Assembly (NCBI GenBank): GCA_965153455.1
Contig: OZ234495.1
Location: 25,912,875-25,976,874 of the forward strand
Source of the DNA: Sphagnum compactum
Lineage: Eukaryota > Bryophyta > Sphagnopsida > Sphagnales
Direction of reading: 5' to 3'
Length of the DNA: 64,000 nt
The position numbers and the translations under genes are program-made. This document shows, piece by piece, positions 22,830 through 34,369 of this stretch. Numbering within the stretch: position 1 is the first letter of the stretch; each line of letters begins with the position of its first letter. The notes beneath the pieces were generated by a model. It saw nothing but the letters and a program-made list of their open reading frames with translations, ran no database searches and had not been told where the DNA came from.

Positions 22830-23405
22830 GGGGGATCAATGGGGTAAAGAACCGGAGTGGGAAATGTGAAGGACCGGGCGAGGGGGGTGGACGGGTTAAA
22901 GAACCAAAGTGGGAAATGCGAAGGATTGGGCGAGGGGGGTGGACGGGGTAAAGAACCGGAGTGGGAAATGCGAAGGACCGGACAGGGGGGGGGGGGGGGA
23001 TCAATGGGGTAAAGAACTGGAGTGAGAAATGTGAAGGATCGGGCGAGGGGGGTGGACGGGTTAAAGAACCGGAGAGGGAAATGCGAAGGATTGAGCGAGG
23101 GGGTATTGATGGGGTAAAGAACCGGAGAGGGAAATGCGAAGGACCGGGCGAGGGGGTATTGATGGGGTAAAGAACCGAAGTGGGAAATGCGAAGGACCAG
23201 GCGAGGGGGGTGGACGAGTTAAAGAACCGGAGTGGGAAATGCGAAGGACCAGGCGGCCGGGATTGACGGGTTAAAAAACCGGAGTGGGAAATGCGAAAGA
23301 CGGGGGGGGGGTTGGACGGGGTAAAGAACCGGAGTGGGAAATGCGAAAGACAGGGGGAGGGGGTTCGACGGGATAAAGAACCGGAGTGGGAAATGCGAAG
23401 GACCC
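22830..23405. repeat. G-rich minisatellite inside Helitron composite
   Basis: Eleven copies of a 50-61 bp unit, with AACCGGAGTGGGAAATGCG at about 22,851, 22,904, 22,954, 23,015, 23,067, 23,120, 23,173, 23,226, 23,278, 23,328 and 23,380. Each is followed by a GGACCGGGCGAGGGGG-like stretch. Related units occur in the Helitron at 62,590-63,039 and, inverted, near 22,100-22,170. A 239-codon minus-strand frame across it encodes only the repeat. Confidence 0.85.
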
Positions 23406-24080
23406 AGGTGTAAAGGTGGGGGTGGACCAATGGCTGTTTGAAAAGATAAAAGTTTTTTTTAAAAACCAAAAACGTGAACCAAACATTGTTGAAATAACAC
23501 ACCTGTGCCTAAGGCACAGGGCACACACTAGAAGTTATCGTAAAATTCTGACGATTTGAATTTTTTAGCTTCTTCGAAATCTGGTGAATTCTGGTCATTT
23601 TTTTCCATGAAAATTCCTTTGCATAGGTCTAAATTTGGCGAAAACTTGCCAGTAAAAGAAATGCTGACTCAAATCATGAGGCAAAACCTTACAGTAAGCC
23701 AAAACAAATCCCAACTCTCAGTGCATGGGGGTGTGAGGGACCTTATGCCAACAATTTGTGGAACAGGAGGGTCCAATTTATGCCTACCTTAACCCTCCTC
23801 TTTTCTAGGAGGTGCATTTCAGGGGGTATACTTGGGGTCAGTGTGTTTTTTATACTTTAATTCTATATTTTTACAATTTTTATTAAAAAAATTCGAATTG
23901 TGTAGGCTAGCAACAGAGGCCAGCATGACCAGACATATTTTGACTTAATTGGATAATGTGACTCCTCAGTTCAAATTTTTTTTCTTGCAATGACCTAATT
24001 TGATTCTCCCATTTTTGAAGATTCACTAATTTGACTTGCCTATTTTTGAAGATTCACCCGGGGCATATCACACAAAAAAA

Positions 24081-24700
24081 AGAGATGACAGTACACTTTT
24101 TTCTTGATGGCCATTTTCTTTCCGACGCATTGTTTCTTCGAAGAGATGACAGTACACTTTTTTCTTGATGGCCATTTTCTTCTTGACACACTTTTTCTTT
24201 GTTTCCTCCAAGATATGATGGTACACTTTTGTCTTGATGGCCATTTTCTTGACACACTTTTTCGTCGTTTCCTCAAAGAGATGATGGTACATTTTTTTCT
24301 TGATGCCCATTTTCTTGACACATTTTTTCGTCGTTTCCTCAAAGAGATGATGGTACATTTTTTTCTTGATGCCCATTTTCTTGACACACTTTTTCGTCGT
24401 TTCCTCAAAGAGATGATGGTACATTTTTTTCTTGATGCCCATTTTCTTGACACACTTTTTCCTCAACAACGATATTCTCTCTGTTTACTTGCAGAGTTGA
24501 AGAGATATTCTCTTTGTTTACTTGCAGAGTTCGACACGCTGTTCAAGTCCGACACGCTGTTTATTTGAAGAAATGACAGTACACTTTTTTCTTGATGGCC
24601 ATTTTTTGGACACATTTTTCTTTCAACAACCGTTTCTGGACAAAAAGATGACAGTACACTTTTTTCTTGATGACCATTTTTTTGGACACACTTTTCGGTC
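24081..24700. repeat. 66-bp minisatellite, Lys-rich frames
   Basis: Exact 66-bp spacing is seen at 24,271, 24,337 and 24,403 (CCTCAAAGAGATGATGG...). About six copies lie at 24,081-24,460, with diverged ones at 24,565-24,700. Because 66 is a multiple of three, stop-free frames stay open. The minus strand has a 133-codon frame of KKCVKKMGIKKKMYHHLFEE units and a second overlapping frame of 137 codons. I regard both as by-products, though a translated repeat peptide cannot be excluded. Confidence 0.8.
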
Positions 24701-24756
24701 AACAACCATTTTCTCGACAGCCACACAGTAATAAACAGAGGAGTACATTCAGAAAA

Positions 24757-25210
24757 TCCTATATATTAAAGGAAGACTAAAGGCATATTCGTGAGGCCGA
24801 CCAAATGAAGCTTCCCTTAAATCCGTGCATTTGGTCGGCTTCCCCTCAATTCGTCCCGTCATCCATCCAGCCGGACTCATTGGTTCTGGGTTTTTAAGCC
24901 GGACGGACAGTGGCTACGGAAAAGGCGTGGGTGACCTTCCATGTGCTGCCACCAGAAGTGGCTTCTGCTGCTCCTCCTCCTCCTCCTCCTCTCCCTCTTA
25001 CATCCAGCCGGGGTTTTTAAGCCGGACGGACAGTGAACCTGCCCGTCCCGTCATCCGTCCCTGTCCTCCCTTTGTCCATCCATCCGGTCGTCCATGCGGA
25101 TCGACATCCTGCAAGCTCCCAGGTTGCCGGTTGCATGCCATCCCTCTGCTGAGTCTGACACTGCAGCTGAGTCTGACACTGCAGCTTTCTGCCCACCAAC
25201 AATGGGAAGG
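24757..25210 (+). mobile_element. Helitron 5' end and subterminal module
   Basis: The sequence A then TCCTATATATTAAAGG marks a Helitron 5' end. It is followed by GAAGCTTCCCTTAAATCCG, CCGTCATCCATCCAGCCGG, and a module CTGAGTCTGACACTGCAGCT (duplicated in tandem near 25,150-25,185). The same modules recur at 31,965, 33,165-33,270, 33,595 and 34,050-34,175. This may be the 5' end of the large Rep-helicase element at 26,925-31,597, but the distance and intervening sequence do not prove it. Confidence 0.5.
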
Positions 25211-26924
25211 AATCTTTTATTAATTAGATGAGGTGCTCTCCTCCTCCTCCTGCTGCTGTTCAAGCTGCGACCGAATCAATAGCTTGGCAAAGGGTGCGGA
25301 AGAAGAAGGAAGAGGCGGATGTGAATTTTGTGGCTTCTTCGCGGGTCCCAAGGAGCAGCTATGATGGAAAGCCTGGCAAAAGCAAGAAGATCTTCTCATC
25401 GACTGCTGGGACCGAGAGGTTGATGAGGCCGATGCAGTCAAGTGGGTAGTGCGTTGCGAACACAAGTAGGCAGAAGGGACATATTGCCACCAAAGATCAA
25501 GAGAATTGTTCACTCCTGGCATATTGTTGTGGGGGCCAGGTGAATTCTCATACATTTTTTCCACAAATACTTTTGTTTTCATTTAGAAAAACTTACAGTT
25601 TACATAAAGCGTCTGATTTTATTTTATTTTAAAACTTTTTAGGAGGGCTCTAATGTAGTAGTATCATCCACACAGCTGTAGTAATGTGTCGTAACGTGAA
25701 TTGCATATGTGCTCTCCAACATGGGAGTCAACAAAAAAAAAATTTGTGAAGTTTACTTAGCAACATCATCTCGAACATTTAGAGGTACTATATAATGTTG
25801 GTGGAAGGGCAATCAGTTTTTGGACGGGACAAGGCCACTCACTTTATGCCTTTATCCAGCAGATTAGCACAATGGGAGAAAAATAAAATACATCCCTTAA
25901 AGTATTCTCTTGCTAATGATATTATCTATACTAAAATTTTCAAAAATCCAGAGCCAACGTTTAAGATTGTAAATATATTAATTATTTGGCAAACATTTGC
26001 TAAATCCATTCACGGACTATGATATATATGTTCAAGTTCCCGATAATGTTTTCCTTAAGCTTTAACTGTGAGCTCCCTTGACTCCGCTCGGTACGTGAAC
26101 GGAACCATACGGGTTGTGACTGACGTAATGGTACCCGGTTTTCGGCAAGAATAGAGCGAGGCTGCCGCAGCTTTCCGATTCGTATACCGATCAGTGAATG
26201 TTGAAGTTGTGGACTCCACAAATCTGAAACTGAGCATTTCATTTGGTTTTCCAAGGTTCGGTTGATCTTTGGTAGGGGAGGTGAGACAATTAAGAGTCTT
26301 CAAAGTCGTTCTGGGGTCCGCACTCAGGTATGTTGCAGACACTGTATACATTATGCACTGTAATTCTGTTTCGTTCCATTTCTTTCCATGCACTCAGAGA
26401 TTGGATTTTCTTTGTTCAACTGAATGCCCATCAGACTATACTGTCGTCAAAGCAGTTCTGTTTCCTACTAATTAAAACCTGAAACAAACATAAACAAAAA
26501 AAAAAAACATAATAAATAGAAAAAAAGAATGGAAACAATTGAAACAAGGAAAGAGAAATACAGGAAAATTTTAAGAGACAAAAAAATTACAAAAAAGAAG
26601 AAACCCAAAAAAAGGAGGAATTTAAGAAAATAAAAATAAAAATAATGAAGAAAAAACCTACTTGAAAAAGAATGAAGTGTGTCTTCTTTCTCCAAACTTC
26701 AAACTTGCATCGAAATAATCAAAAATACAAAAGTGAAAAACAAACACTTTTTTTATATTATACAAAAGAATTATAAAAACAAAAAACACATGAAAATAAA
26801 AAATAAAAAAAGTTTTAGTTTAGCTCTAGATCATTGAGAGCTTTGCGAACTTTCCATTAATCTTAAATCATCTGTGTAACCTTGACCTTCGTCAAAGAGT
26901 GTAGGAGAAACCCCCCGCCCCAAG
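25211..26924. other. Region between Helitron 5' end and Rep gene
   Basis: A plus-strand frame at 25,228-25,449 reads WQRVRKKKEEADVNFVASSR and is protein-like, possibly a captured gene fragment, but unrecognised. The rest (25,590-26,480) shows nothing nameable, and 26,480-26,830 is A-rich simple sequence. A likely 5' leader ends just before the ATG at 26,925. Confidence 0.3.
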
Positions 26925-29800
26925 ATGCTCGAATTGTTTGGAGACAAAAATGCGTCAGCGCAAGGCACGTCAGAATCTGCACATGAACGTCGCAATCGCC
27001 TACAGAGAGAACGGCGTGCTAAGCAACGTGAACAGCCTTCTTTTCGCAATGACGAATTACAATTGTTTAGAGATGGAGATGCGTCAGCTCAAGGCACATT
27101 AGAATCTGCACATGAACGTCGCAGTCGCCTACAGAAAGAACGGCGTGCTAAGCAACGTGAACAGCCTTCTTTTCGTAATGACCCATTACAATGGTTTAGA
27201 GATGGAGATGCATCACCTCAAGGCACGTCCAAATCTGCACAGGAACGTCCCAATCACCTACAGAGAGAACGGCGTGCTAAGCAACGTGAACAGCCTTTGC
27301 TTCGCAATGATGCATTACAATTGTTTGCAGACGCAGATGCATCAGCCCCGGGACGATGGGATTGTGGAGAAATGGACACAATATGTGGATTCTGCAGCGC
27401 AAAAATGTGGATCAAAGAACGATCGGCAAAGTCAACGAACAACAACCCACAATTTTCTCTGTGTTGCGAGAATGGCAAAGTTCTGTTGCCGAATCTTCCT
27501 GCAACACCGCAAGAGCTGGAAGTTCTTTTAACCAGCAAAGAGAGTAGTGCCGTCAAATTTCGAGATCAGATTCGCATGTACAATTCGGTGTTGACATTCA
27601 CTTCGCTTGGTGCCAAAGTTGATGAGTCGGTAACAGGAGGCCCTGGACCGTACTCCTTTCGCATTCAAGGTGAACTTTATCACAAAATCGGATCCCTATG
27701 TCCTGCCGAAGGCCAACGACCACAGTTTGCACAACTGTACATTCATGATACGAAACACGAACGTGAAAACCGCCATGCCGTTATGCCTTCCTTTGATCCA
27801 ACGACGTTGGATCGATTGTTGAGCATGACGTACAATATTAATCCCTATGTCGAAGTGTTCAAAATGGCAAGGGATATGATGGCAACAGAACGTGCTCCCG
27901 TGGATCTGAAATTACGTCTCATTGCCTCTCGAATAAAGGATGCCCGTCGATACAATGTGCCGACGGCCGATGAAGTCGTTGCATTGATGGTAGGAGATGG
28001 TTCTGAGGTTGTAGACAGACATGACGTCATCCTTGCTCAGCAAGCTGGCCCGTTTCAGCGCATTTCCGAACTACATGTGGGATACATGGCTCTACATTAT
28101 CCGTTGCTATTTCCTTACGGTGAGGATGGATGGCATCTAAATATTCCGCTCAATGGTGTTGTTGCTGATGTAGATTTGGATGACGACCATGCGGAAGAAT
28201 CTCACCTTCAAAGAAAACATTGCAATGTGACAATGGCAGAATTTTACGGTTATCGACTTCAACATCGAGACACTGATGGCATTGCGTTGCTTCGGGGTAA
28301 CCGATTACGGCATCAATACATTGTGGATGCTTATGCGGCTATCGAACAAAGTCGTTTGAAGTATCTACGCCTGAATCAAAAAAAACTTCGCGCGGATCTT
28401 TATCAAGGCCTTCAGGACGCCATTGCTGCAGGTGACAATAACGCTGTTGCCATCGGACAGAGGATCATTCTGCCATCTTCTTTCACAGTAGGTCCACGTC
28501 ACATGGTTCAGAATTATCAAGATGCCATGGCAATCTGCAGATGGGCAGGCTGCCCGGATGTGTTTGTTACATTCACTTGCAATCCCCAGTGGCTTGAAAT
28601 CAAAAGAGCGTTGCTGCTCGGACAGCAACCTCAGGATCGACCGGATTTGGTAACTCGAGTGTTCAAAATCAAGTTGAAGAAGTTGATCAATGATATTCAC
28701 AAGAAACATATTTTGGGACGCACAATTGCGGGAATCTATGTTGTTGAATTTCAAAAGCGTGGGCTGCCGCATGCACACATTCTCATCTTCTTTACCGAAG
28801 ACTGTAGCCACACACGGTTGAGGATATAGACCGCATGATCAGTGCTGAACTTCCGAATTCAGAAACAAACAAGTTGGCCCACGAGACGGTTGCCAAATGC
28901 ACGATGCATGGTCCATGTGGAGCTGCGTTCCCAAATGCCTCGTGCATGGAAGAAGGCAAATGCAAAAAACAATATCCACGCAAGTTCCAATCCGAGACGG
29001 TGACGGATGTAAACGGATACCCTATTTATCGGCGTAGAGATATGGGGCACACAGTTGTGGTTCATGGCATTGAATTGGACAATCGTTGGGTGGTACCACA
29101 CAATGTCTATTTATCGACCAAATACAATGCGCACATCAACGTTGAGGTCTGCAACACTATTCGTGCAGTCAAGTATCTATTCAAGTACGTATATAAAGGA
29201 CATGATCGTGCGACTGTTGAGATTTCGCGCCAGAACGACAATGCCACCGAAGGAAATGTCGTCTGTACTGATGAAATTAAAAAATATCTTGATTGTCGCT
29301 ATGTATCTGCATCGGAAGCAGCGTGGCGCATCTTCAAGTTTGATATGCATGAGTAGTTTCCTGCCGTTGAGCGTCTGCAATACCATTTGCCCAATCAGCA
29401 AATGGTGTTGTTTCGCGATGACGACGATGTGCAGGAAGTGGCAACACGATCAGCCATTTCCAGAACGATGCTAACAGAATGGTTCAAAACAAACCAAGAA
29501 TCAGAAGTTGCACGAAGCCTTACGTTCGATCAATTCCTTCAGCAATGGGTGTGGAATCGAAAGTTGAAACGATGGACATTGCGCAAGAGAGGCTTTGCCA
29601 TTGGTCGCATGTATTAACGTTACTATTTGCGAATGCTTTTGAACTGCGTCAAAGGTGCCACATCCTACGAACATTTGCGAACAGTGGATGCCAGAGAGCA
29701 TGACACATTCAAAGATGCATGCATTGCGATGGGTTTGCTTGCAGATGACAATGAATGGGATCAAGCCTTGGAAGAAGCCGATGTTTGGGCCTCGGGATGA
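26925..29800 (+). pseudogene. Helitron Rep (HUH nuclease) region
   Basis: This is the N-terminal half of a Helitron transposase. After the 43-residue repeats comes a Cys-rich finger (CGFCSAKMW...FSLCCENGKV). The Helitron helicase-like N-terminal domain follows (GPYSFRIQGELYHKIG and ELHVGYMALHYPLLFPYGED), then VTFTCNPQW and the HUH motif RGLPHAHILIF with its two His codons at 28,770-28,778. The frame then slips by one base near 28,805 and resumes at VEDIDRMISAEL. The paired tyrosines are in KYLFKYVYKGHD (codons at 29,174 and 29,186), spacing Y-x3-Y as in Helraiser. In-frame stops occur at 29,354 (TAG), 29,615 (TAA) and 29,798 (TGA). At the TAA the usual residues between IGRMY and RYYLRML appear deleted. 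HUH Rep nicks and joins single-stranded DNA for rolling-circle transposition, but this copy cannot make a full protein. Confidence 0.9.
26935..27345 (+). repeat. 129-bp coding repeats at Helitron Rep N-terminus
   Basis: Three tandem copies plus a partial fourth have exact 129-bp (43-codon) spacing, with the ATGCGTCAGC-like start at 26,950, 27,079, 27,208 and 27,337. Each encodes FRDGDASAQGT, an ESAHERR segment, and a strongly basic RLQRERRAKQREQ block. The exact codon multiple and conservation of the basic block suggest the repeats arose while the frame was translated. A DNA-binding, nuclear-localisation or helical spacer role is inference. Confidence 0.85.
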
Positions 29801-31597
29801 CAACTGCGTGACATGTTTGCCTCCATGTTGATGTTTTGTGAGGTCACGAATCCCAGACAGCTATGGGATGCACATTGGGAGTCTTTGAGCGATGATATTG
29901 AAGCAATGACACGCTGCGAGCGTGCTGATCCAACTATTACCCTTCCTGAGGATGCGTTAAAGGATCGTGCATTGTATGAGATCGATCAGGTTCTCATCCG
30001 CAATGGACACCGCCTGGAAGATTTTCCAACCCTTCCTAAGTCTAATTACATCCCTTTTGTTCATGAAGGAAACCGATTGGTCCAAGAAGAACTGGCTTAT
30101 GATCGACATTCATTGACCGCAGATGCGGACAATGGAGAAGATAGACTCAATGATGATCAACGCAACGCATACGAAACTATTTTGAATGCCGTGATAAACA
30201 AAGAGGGCAAACTATTCTTTGTGTATGGCAGTGGTGGAACCGGTAAAACATTTGTTTAGACAACACTTCTGTCCCGTCTACGAGGGCAAGGCAAAATCGT
30301 GCTTGCAGTTGCCTCATCAGGAATTGCGTCTTTGTTGCTTCCGGGCGGCAGAACCGCCCATTCGAGATTCAAGATTCCGATTAATCTGCATGATGAGTCA
30401 ACTTGCAACATCACACAACAGATGAAAGTGGCCGAGTTGGTGCGTAAAGCTGATCTGATCATTTGGGATGAAGCACCGATGATGCATTGCCGAGCTTTCG
30501 AAGCTGTTGATCGCACCTTGCGTGATTTGATGCAATTGGATGACGCACAGGCAATCGGGAATATCTTCGGTGGGAAAACCGTGGTCCTTGGTGGGGATTT
30601 TCGACAAATCTTGCCTGTCGTTCCCAAGGCGGGACGAGAAGACATTGTTAGTGCTTCCTTGGCTCGATCGCATCTTTGGCAGCATGTTACGATTCTTCGT
30701 CTTCATATCAACATGCGAGTCATGGCAACGAATTCTGAAGAGCAGCAAGAGTTTGCCAAATGGGTGTTGAATGTTGGAAACGGTAGTCTTCCCGCCATTG
30801 CAGGAGAAGAAGGTGTCGATCCAGATTGGATCAAGATTCCATCCCATATGAGGCTGCCAGCAGAAGATTGCAGCTTAAGAGGATTAATCCAAACCATCTA
30901 TCCGGATCACTGGTGCCATTCTGGGGATGCCATGTATCTTATGCAACGCAACATTCTTGCCCCCAAAAATACTGACGTTGATGAAGTCAACAATGCAATT
31001 TTAGAATCGCTATCTGAAGAATCGCACACATACCTGAGCGCAAATTCTTTGGCTCCAACAGAAGAAGGTGCAAGTGTTGCTGCATGAGTTTCAATGGATT
31101 CATTGTATCCGGTGGAATTTTTAAACACTTTGCGATTCAGCGGTATCGCAAATCATGAGCTGCAACTCAAAGTGGGTGTGCCAATCCTTTTGTTGCGTAA
31201 TCTAAATCAATCAATAGGATTGTGCAATGGTACGAGGTTGATTGTCAAAAGATTGGGTCAGCGTGTCATTGAAGCGAAGATCATCACAGGGAACAATGTC
31301 GGTAAACGTGTGTTCATACCTCGAATCATCATGTCCCCCTCCGGGACTGATTGGCCATTTGTTTTGCGTCGTCGACAATTTCCAGTTCGAGTGGCATTTG
31401 CGATCACAATCAACAAAAGTCAAGGTCAGACATTCAACAATGTTGGGGTATATTTGCCATCTCCAGTCTATTCCCATGGTCAATTGTATGTTGTTATTTC
31501 ACGGGTCACAAGTAGTGCAAACATCAAGATTTTCAGCGGCCAGGGTCCCGATAGATACATGCGAAATGTCGTGTATAAAGAGGTTTTGGAACTGTAG
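29801..31597 (+). pseudogene. Helitron PIF1-type helicase region
   Basis: This continues in the same frame as the Rep part, forming the C-terminal half of the same protein. Motifs in order are Walker A GSGGTGKT (30,229 on), SSGIASLLLPGGRTAHS, Walker B LIIWDEAPM, GGDFRQILPV (motif III), YPVEFLNTL, AFAITINKSQGQTF (motif V) and VVISRVTS (motif VI). These are diagnostic of PIF1-like superfamily 1B helicases, which unwind DNA during rolling-circle transposition. Stops at 30,257 (TAG, five bases after Walker A) and 31,085 (TGA) break it, giving intact pieces of 148, 262 and 167 codons. Motif residues themselves are preserved, so decay looks recent compared with the Ty3 and LINE relics. Confidence 0.9.
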
Positions 31598-31950
31598 TTT
31601 GTAATCGTAATTTTGTAATATGTACCGTCAAATGCACACAAACCTGTATATGTTGTGAAATTCAAAGGCATATATATTGAAAGTTTCTATGATTCAACTG
31701 TAAAAATCATCCCATAGTAAAATCAAGATTTTAAAGGCGCTTATACTATAACAAATGGTGCATTTTTTGACCGAATGGCTCTAGAAGGAGACCAGATAAC
31801 AGTTTCAATCATGCCTTTTCAGACTCTTCAAAAATAACAATGTCTCTATCACAAAAATCCAATAAAAGATTGATGGCGGGAGCCATCACATGAGAGATAA
31901 AAAAAGAAAGCCAAAGAAAGGCCAAAAGACGCACAACCTACATATTATTA

Positions 31951-32411
31951 TCTATAGTAAAGGAACAATGAAGCTTCCCCTAAATCCGTCCGGACCGGAC
32001 GGACATTTCCTCCATCCGTCCGACCCGTCCATCCATCCGTCCCGTCATACAGGGAAGATGGCATCATACAGGTAAAAAAACCCTGGCAGAAATAAATAAC
32101 CCCCCCGCCCCCTCATGCCTGGCCCCAGGGGGGGCACCCCCAAGATTACTGTACAACGGACGTGGTCTTTTTCTTTTCATTTTTTTTTTCGTTCTCTGTT
32201 TTCGGTGTTTTTTTTGTTTATAATAATAATAATAAAGTTTTAATTTTTTAATTCATCCATCCCATCGGCCGTCTATTTAAGCCGGACGGGGATGGATGTC
32301 TATTTAAGCCGGATGGGGTGGGTTAGGATCAGCAAAGACCCAGCAATTTTAGGTGCATGTTTGATTTATTTTAAACACACACCTGTGCATTAGGCACGGG
32401 GCACAAACTCG
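31951..32411 (+). mobile_element. Small non-autonomous Helitron, damaged 3' end
   Basis: It starts after A with TCTATAGTAAAGG and the module GAAGCTTCCCCTAAATCCG, and carries CGTCCCGTCATACAGGGAAG. It ends with a GC hairpin (CTGTGCATTAGGCACGG) then GGCACAAA and CTCG in place of CTAG. The hairpin matches the minus-strand end at 18,876. Length is about 460 bp. The CTCG end suggests a point mutation or a deletion junction. The large Rep-helicase element might instead use this 3' end. Confidence 0.5.
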
Positions 32412-32552
32412 CCCGGCCCCAGGGGGGGCACCCCCAAGATTTACTGTACTGAGGACAGGGTGTTTTTCTTTTCATTGTTTTTTTCGTTCTCTATTTTCGG
32501 AGTTTTTTTTTGTTTATAATAATAATAATAAAATAGAAAAATGAAAAATTAT

Positions 32553-32587
<35 letters not shown>

Positions 32588-32590
32588 CGT

Positions 32591-32625
<35 letters not shown>

Positions 32626-34200
32626 CGTCAAATACACACACCTGTGCATTATGCACGGGGCTCCCCCAAGATTTACTACACAGAGGACGTGGTCTTTTTC
32701 TTTTCATTTTTTTTTTCGTTCTCTGTTTTTGGCGTTTTTTTTTGTTTATAATAATAATAATAAAACAGGAAAATGAAAAATAATCTTATATATAAGTTTT
32801 AATTTTTTAATTCATCCATCCCATCAGCCGTCTATTTAAGCCGGATGGGGATGGATGTCTATTTAAGCCGGATGGGGATGGATGTCTATTTAAGCCGGAT
32901 GGGGTGGGTTAGGACCGGCAAAGACCCAGCAGTTTTAGGTGCATGTTTGATTTATTTTAAACACACACTTGAAGCTTCCCTTAAATCCGTGCAGTCATCC
33001 ATCCAGTCGAACGGCCAGTTCATCCATCCCGTCATCCGTCTATTTACAGCATCCCTAAATACGTCCCGTCATCCAGACGGACCGTCTTTTTTTTGGGTGG
33101 GCCGGACAGACAGTAGCTACGGATGACGGGATGGATGAAACTATTAAAGGACGTCGGGATGAAATGAAGCTTCCCTTGAATCCGTCCGGTTGTGCATGCG
33201 GATGGACACCCTGGAAGCTCTGAGGTTGCCGGCTGCACACCATCCCTCTGAGAGTCTGACGCAGCTTTCTGCCCGGGTGGGGGTGGTGGGAGGTTGGAGG
33301 GGAGGTTTTTTTTTTCAAGTTGTATTTGGTGTGGAGAGTGGACAGTCTATGTCCACTTGGAGAATGGACAGTGGACTTTCCATGCAAGTTTTATTTGGGC
33401 GCGGGGGGGAGGATTTATTTTCCATTCCGCCAATGGGAAGGCCCAAGGTGCCTTGCTTTTATTCCTTTTAAGTTTGGGGGGCGGGAAGGATTTTTTTTCC
33501 ATTTTTCCCTGTTTCCCAATGTGTTATCACGGTGTTCCCTCTAAGTTCCTAATGGGTTCCCAATATGTTCCCCAAGTTATAGTATAGGAACGATGAAGCT
33601 TCCCCTGAAGCCGGATGAATGAAGCTTCCCCTAAATCCGTCCGGACCGGACGGACATTTCTTTCATCCGTCCGACCCGTCCATCCATCCGTCCCGTCATA
33701 CAGGGAAGATGGCATCATACAGGTAAAAAAACCCTGGCAGAAATAAATAACCCCCCCGCCCCCTCATGCCTGGCCCCAGGGGGGGCACCCCCAAGATTTA
33801 CTGTACAGCGGACGTGGTCTTTTTCTTTTCATTTTTTTTTTCGTTCTCTGTTTTCGGTGTTTTTTTTTGTTTATAATAATAATAATAAAATAGAAAAATG
33901 AAAAATAATCTTATATATATATATATATATATATATAAAGTTTTAATTTTTTAATTCATCCATCCCATCGGCCGTCTATTTAAGCCGGACGGGGATGGAT
34001 GTGTATTTAAGCCGGATGGGGTATAAAAGACAACGAGATGTTAAATGAAGCTTCCCATAAAGCCGTCCCGTGATCCATCCAACCGGACGAGCATTTCATC
34101 CATCCCGTCATCCCTCTGTCCATCCGTTCGGTCGTCCATGCACACCATCCCTCTACTGAGTCTGACACTGCAGCTTTTTTTCTTTTCTTTTTTTTTTTTG
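32412..34200 (+). repeat. Mosaic of Helitron-derived modules
   Basis: A module GGGGGGCACCCCCAAGATT, then GTGGTCTTTTTCTTTTCATT, CGTTCTCT, TTTATAATAATAATAATAAA, an optional (TA)n run, and CCATCCCATCGGCCG plus TATTTAAGCCGGATGGGG occurs four times. The copies start near 32,130 (inside the preceding element), 32,425, 32,665 and 33,780. A further hairpin CTGTGCATTATGCACGG lies at 32,642 without CTAG. GAAGCTTCCC modules start at 32,970, 33,165, 33,590, 33,615 and 34,050. The arrangement fits repeated insertion, truncation and internal duplication of related small Helitrons. No credible coding sequence is present. Confidence 0.65.
33415..33580 (+). repeat. Inverted-repeat arm, left
   Basis: CCAATGGGAAGGCCCAAGG, GTGCCTTGCTTTT, TTTAAGTTTGGGGGGCGGG and CCCAATGTGTT occur here and, reverse complemented and in the same order, at 34,370-34,590. 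Confidence 0.75.
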
Positions 34201-34369
34201 CGATGAGCCAATTTGTTTGGCCCACCGTTCAGAAAGACTGAAACTATGGAGACTCCCTGATATAGGAGGTACTATTTTGAAATATTTTCTCCCCTTTAGC
34301 CCACCTAATATAGGTGAAAGGAGGATAACATTTGCCAAATCATATGGGATAAAAGTGAGGTGCCGTGGA

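Larger units (their letters stand above)
22052..23531 (+). mobile_element. Composite of nested Helitron ends
   Basis: The left end is A then TCTTATATATAA, a Helitron 5' signature seen at other elements here. The right end is a hairpin CTGTGCC-TAA-GGCACAG followed by GGCACACA and CTAG (23,528-23,531). Twelve bases inside the left end sits an inverted Helitron 3' end (22,065-22,098: CTAG, GTGTGAACCC, GGTGCAT-AATGCACC), and near 22,222 a second inverted end of another subfamily (GGGTACCTGTGACGTTCGG). The base after the right CTAG is A rather than the expected T. At least two minus-strand elements are therefore nested or abutted within a plus-strand one. The middle holds the G-rich minisatellite at 22,830-23,405. 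Confidence 0.5.

Noticed and set aside
22783-23502. 239-codon minus-strand frame
   Set aside because: It is entirely the translation of the 50-61 bp G-rich minisatellite of a Helitron, with overlapping frames equally open.
29354-31087. In-frame stops in the Helitron gene as sites of U-to-C RNA editing
   Set aside because: Some non-seed plants repair stops by U-to-C editing, but only in organelle transcripts. This is a nuclear transposon that also has a frameshift and a deletion.
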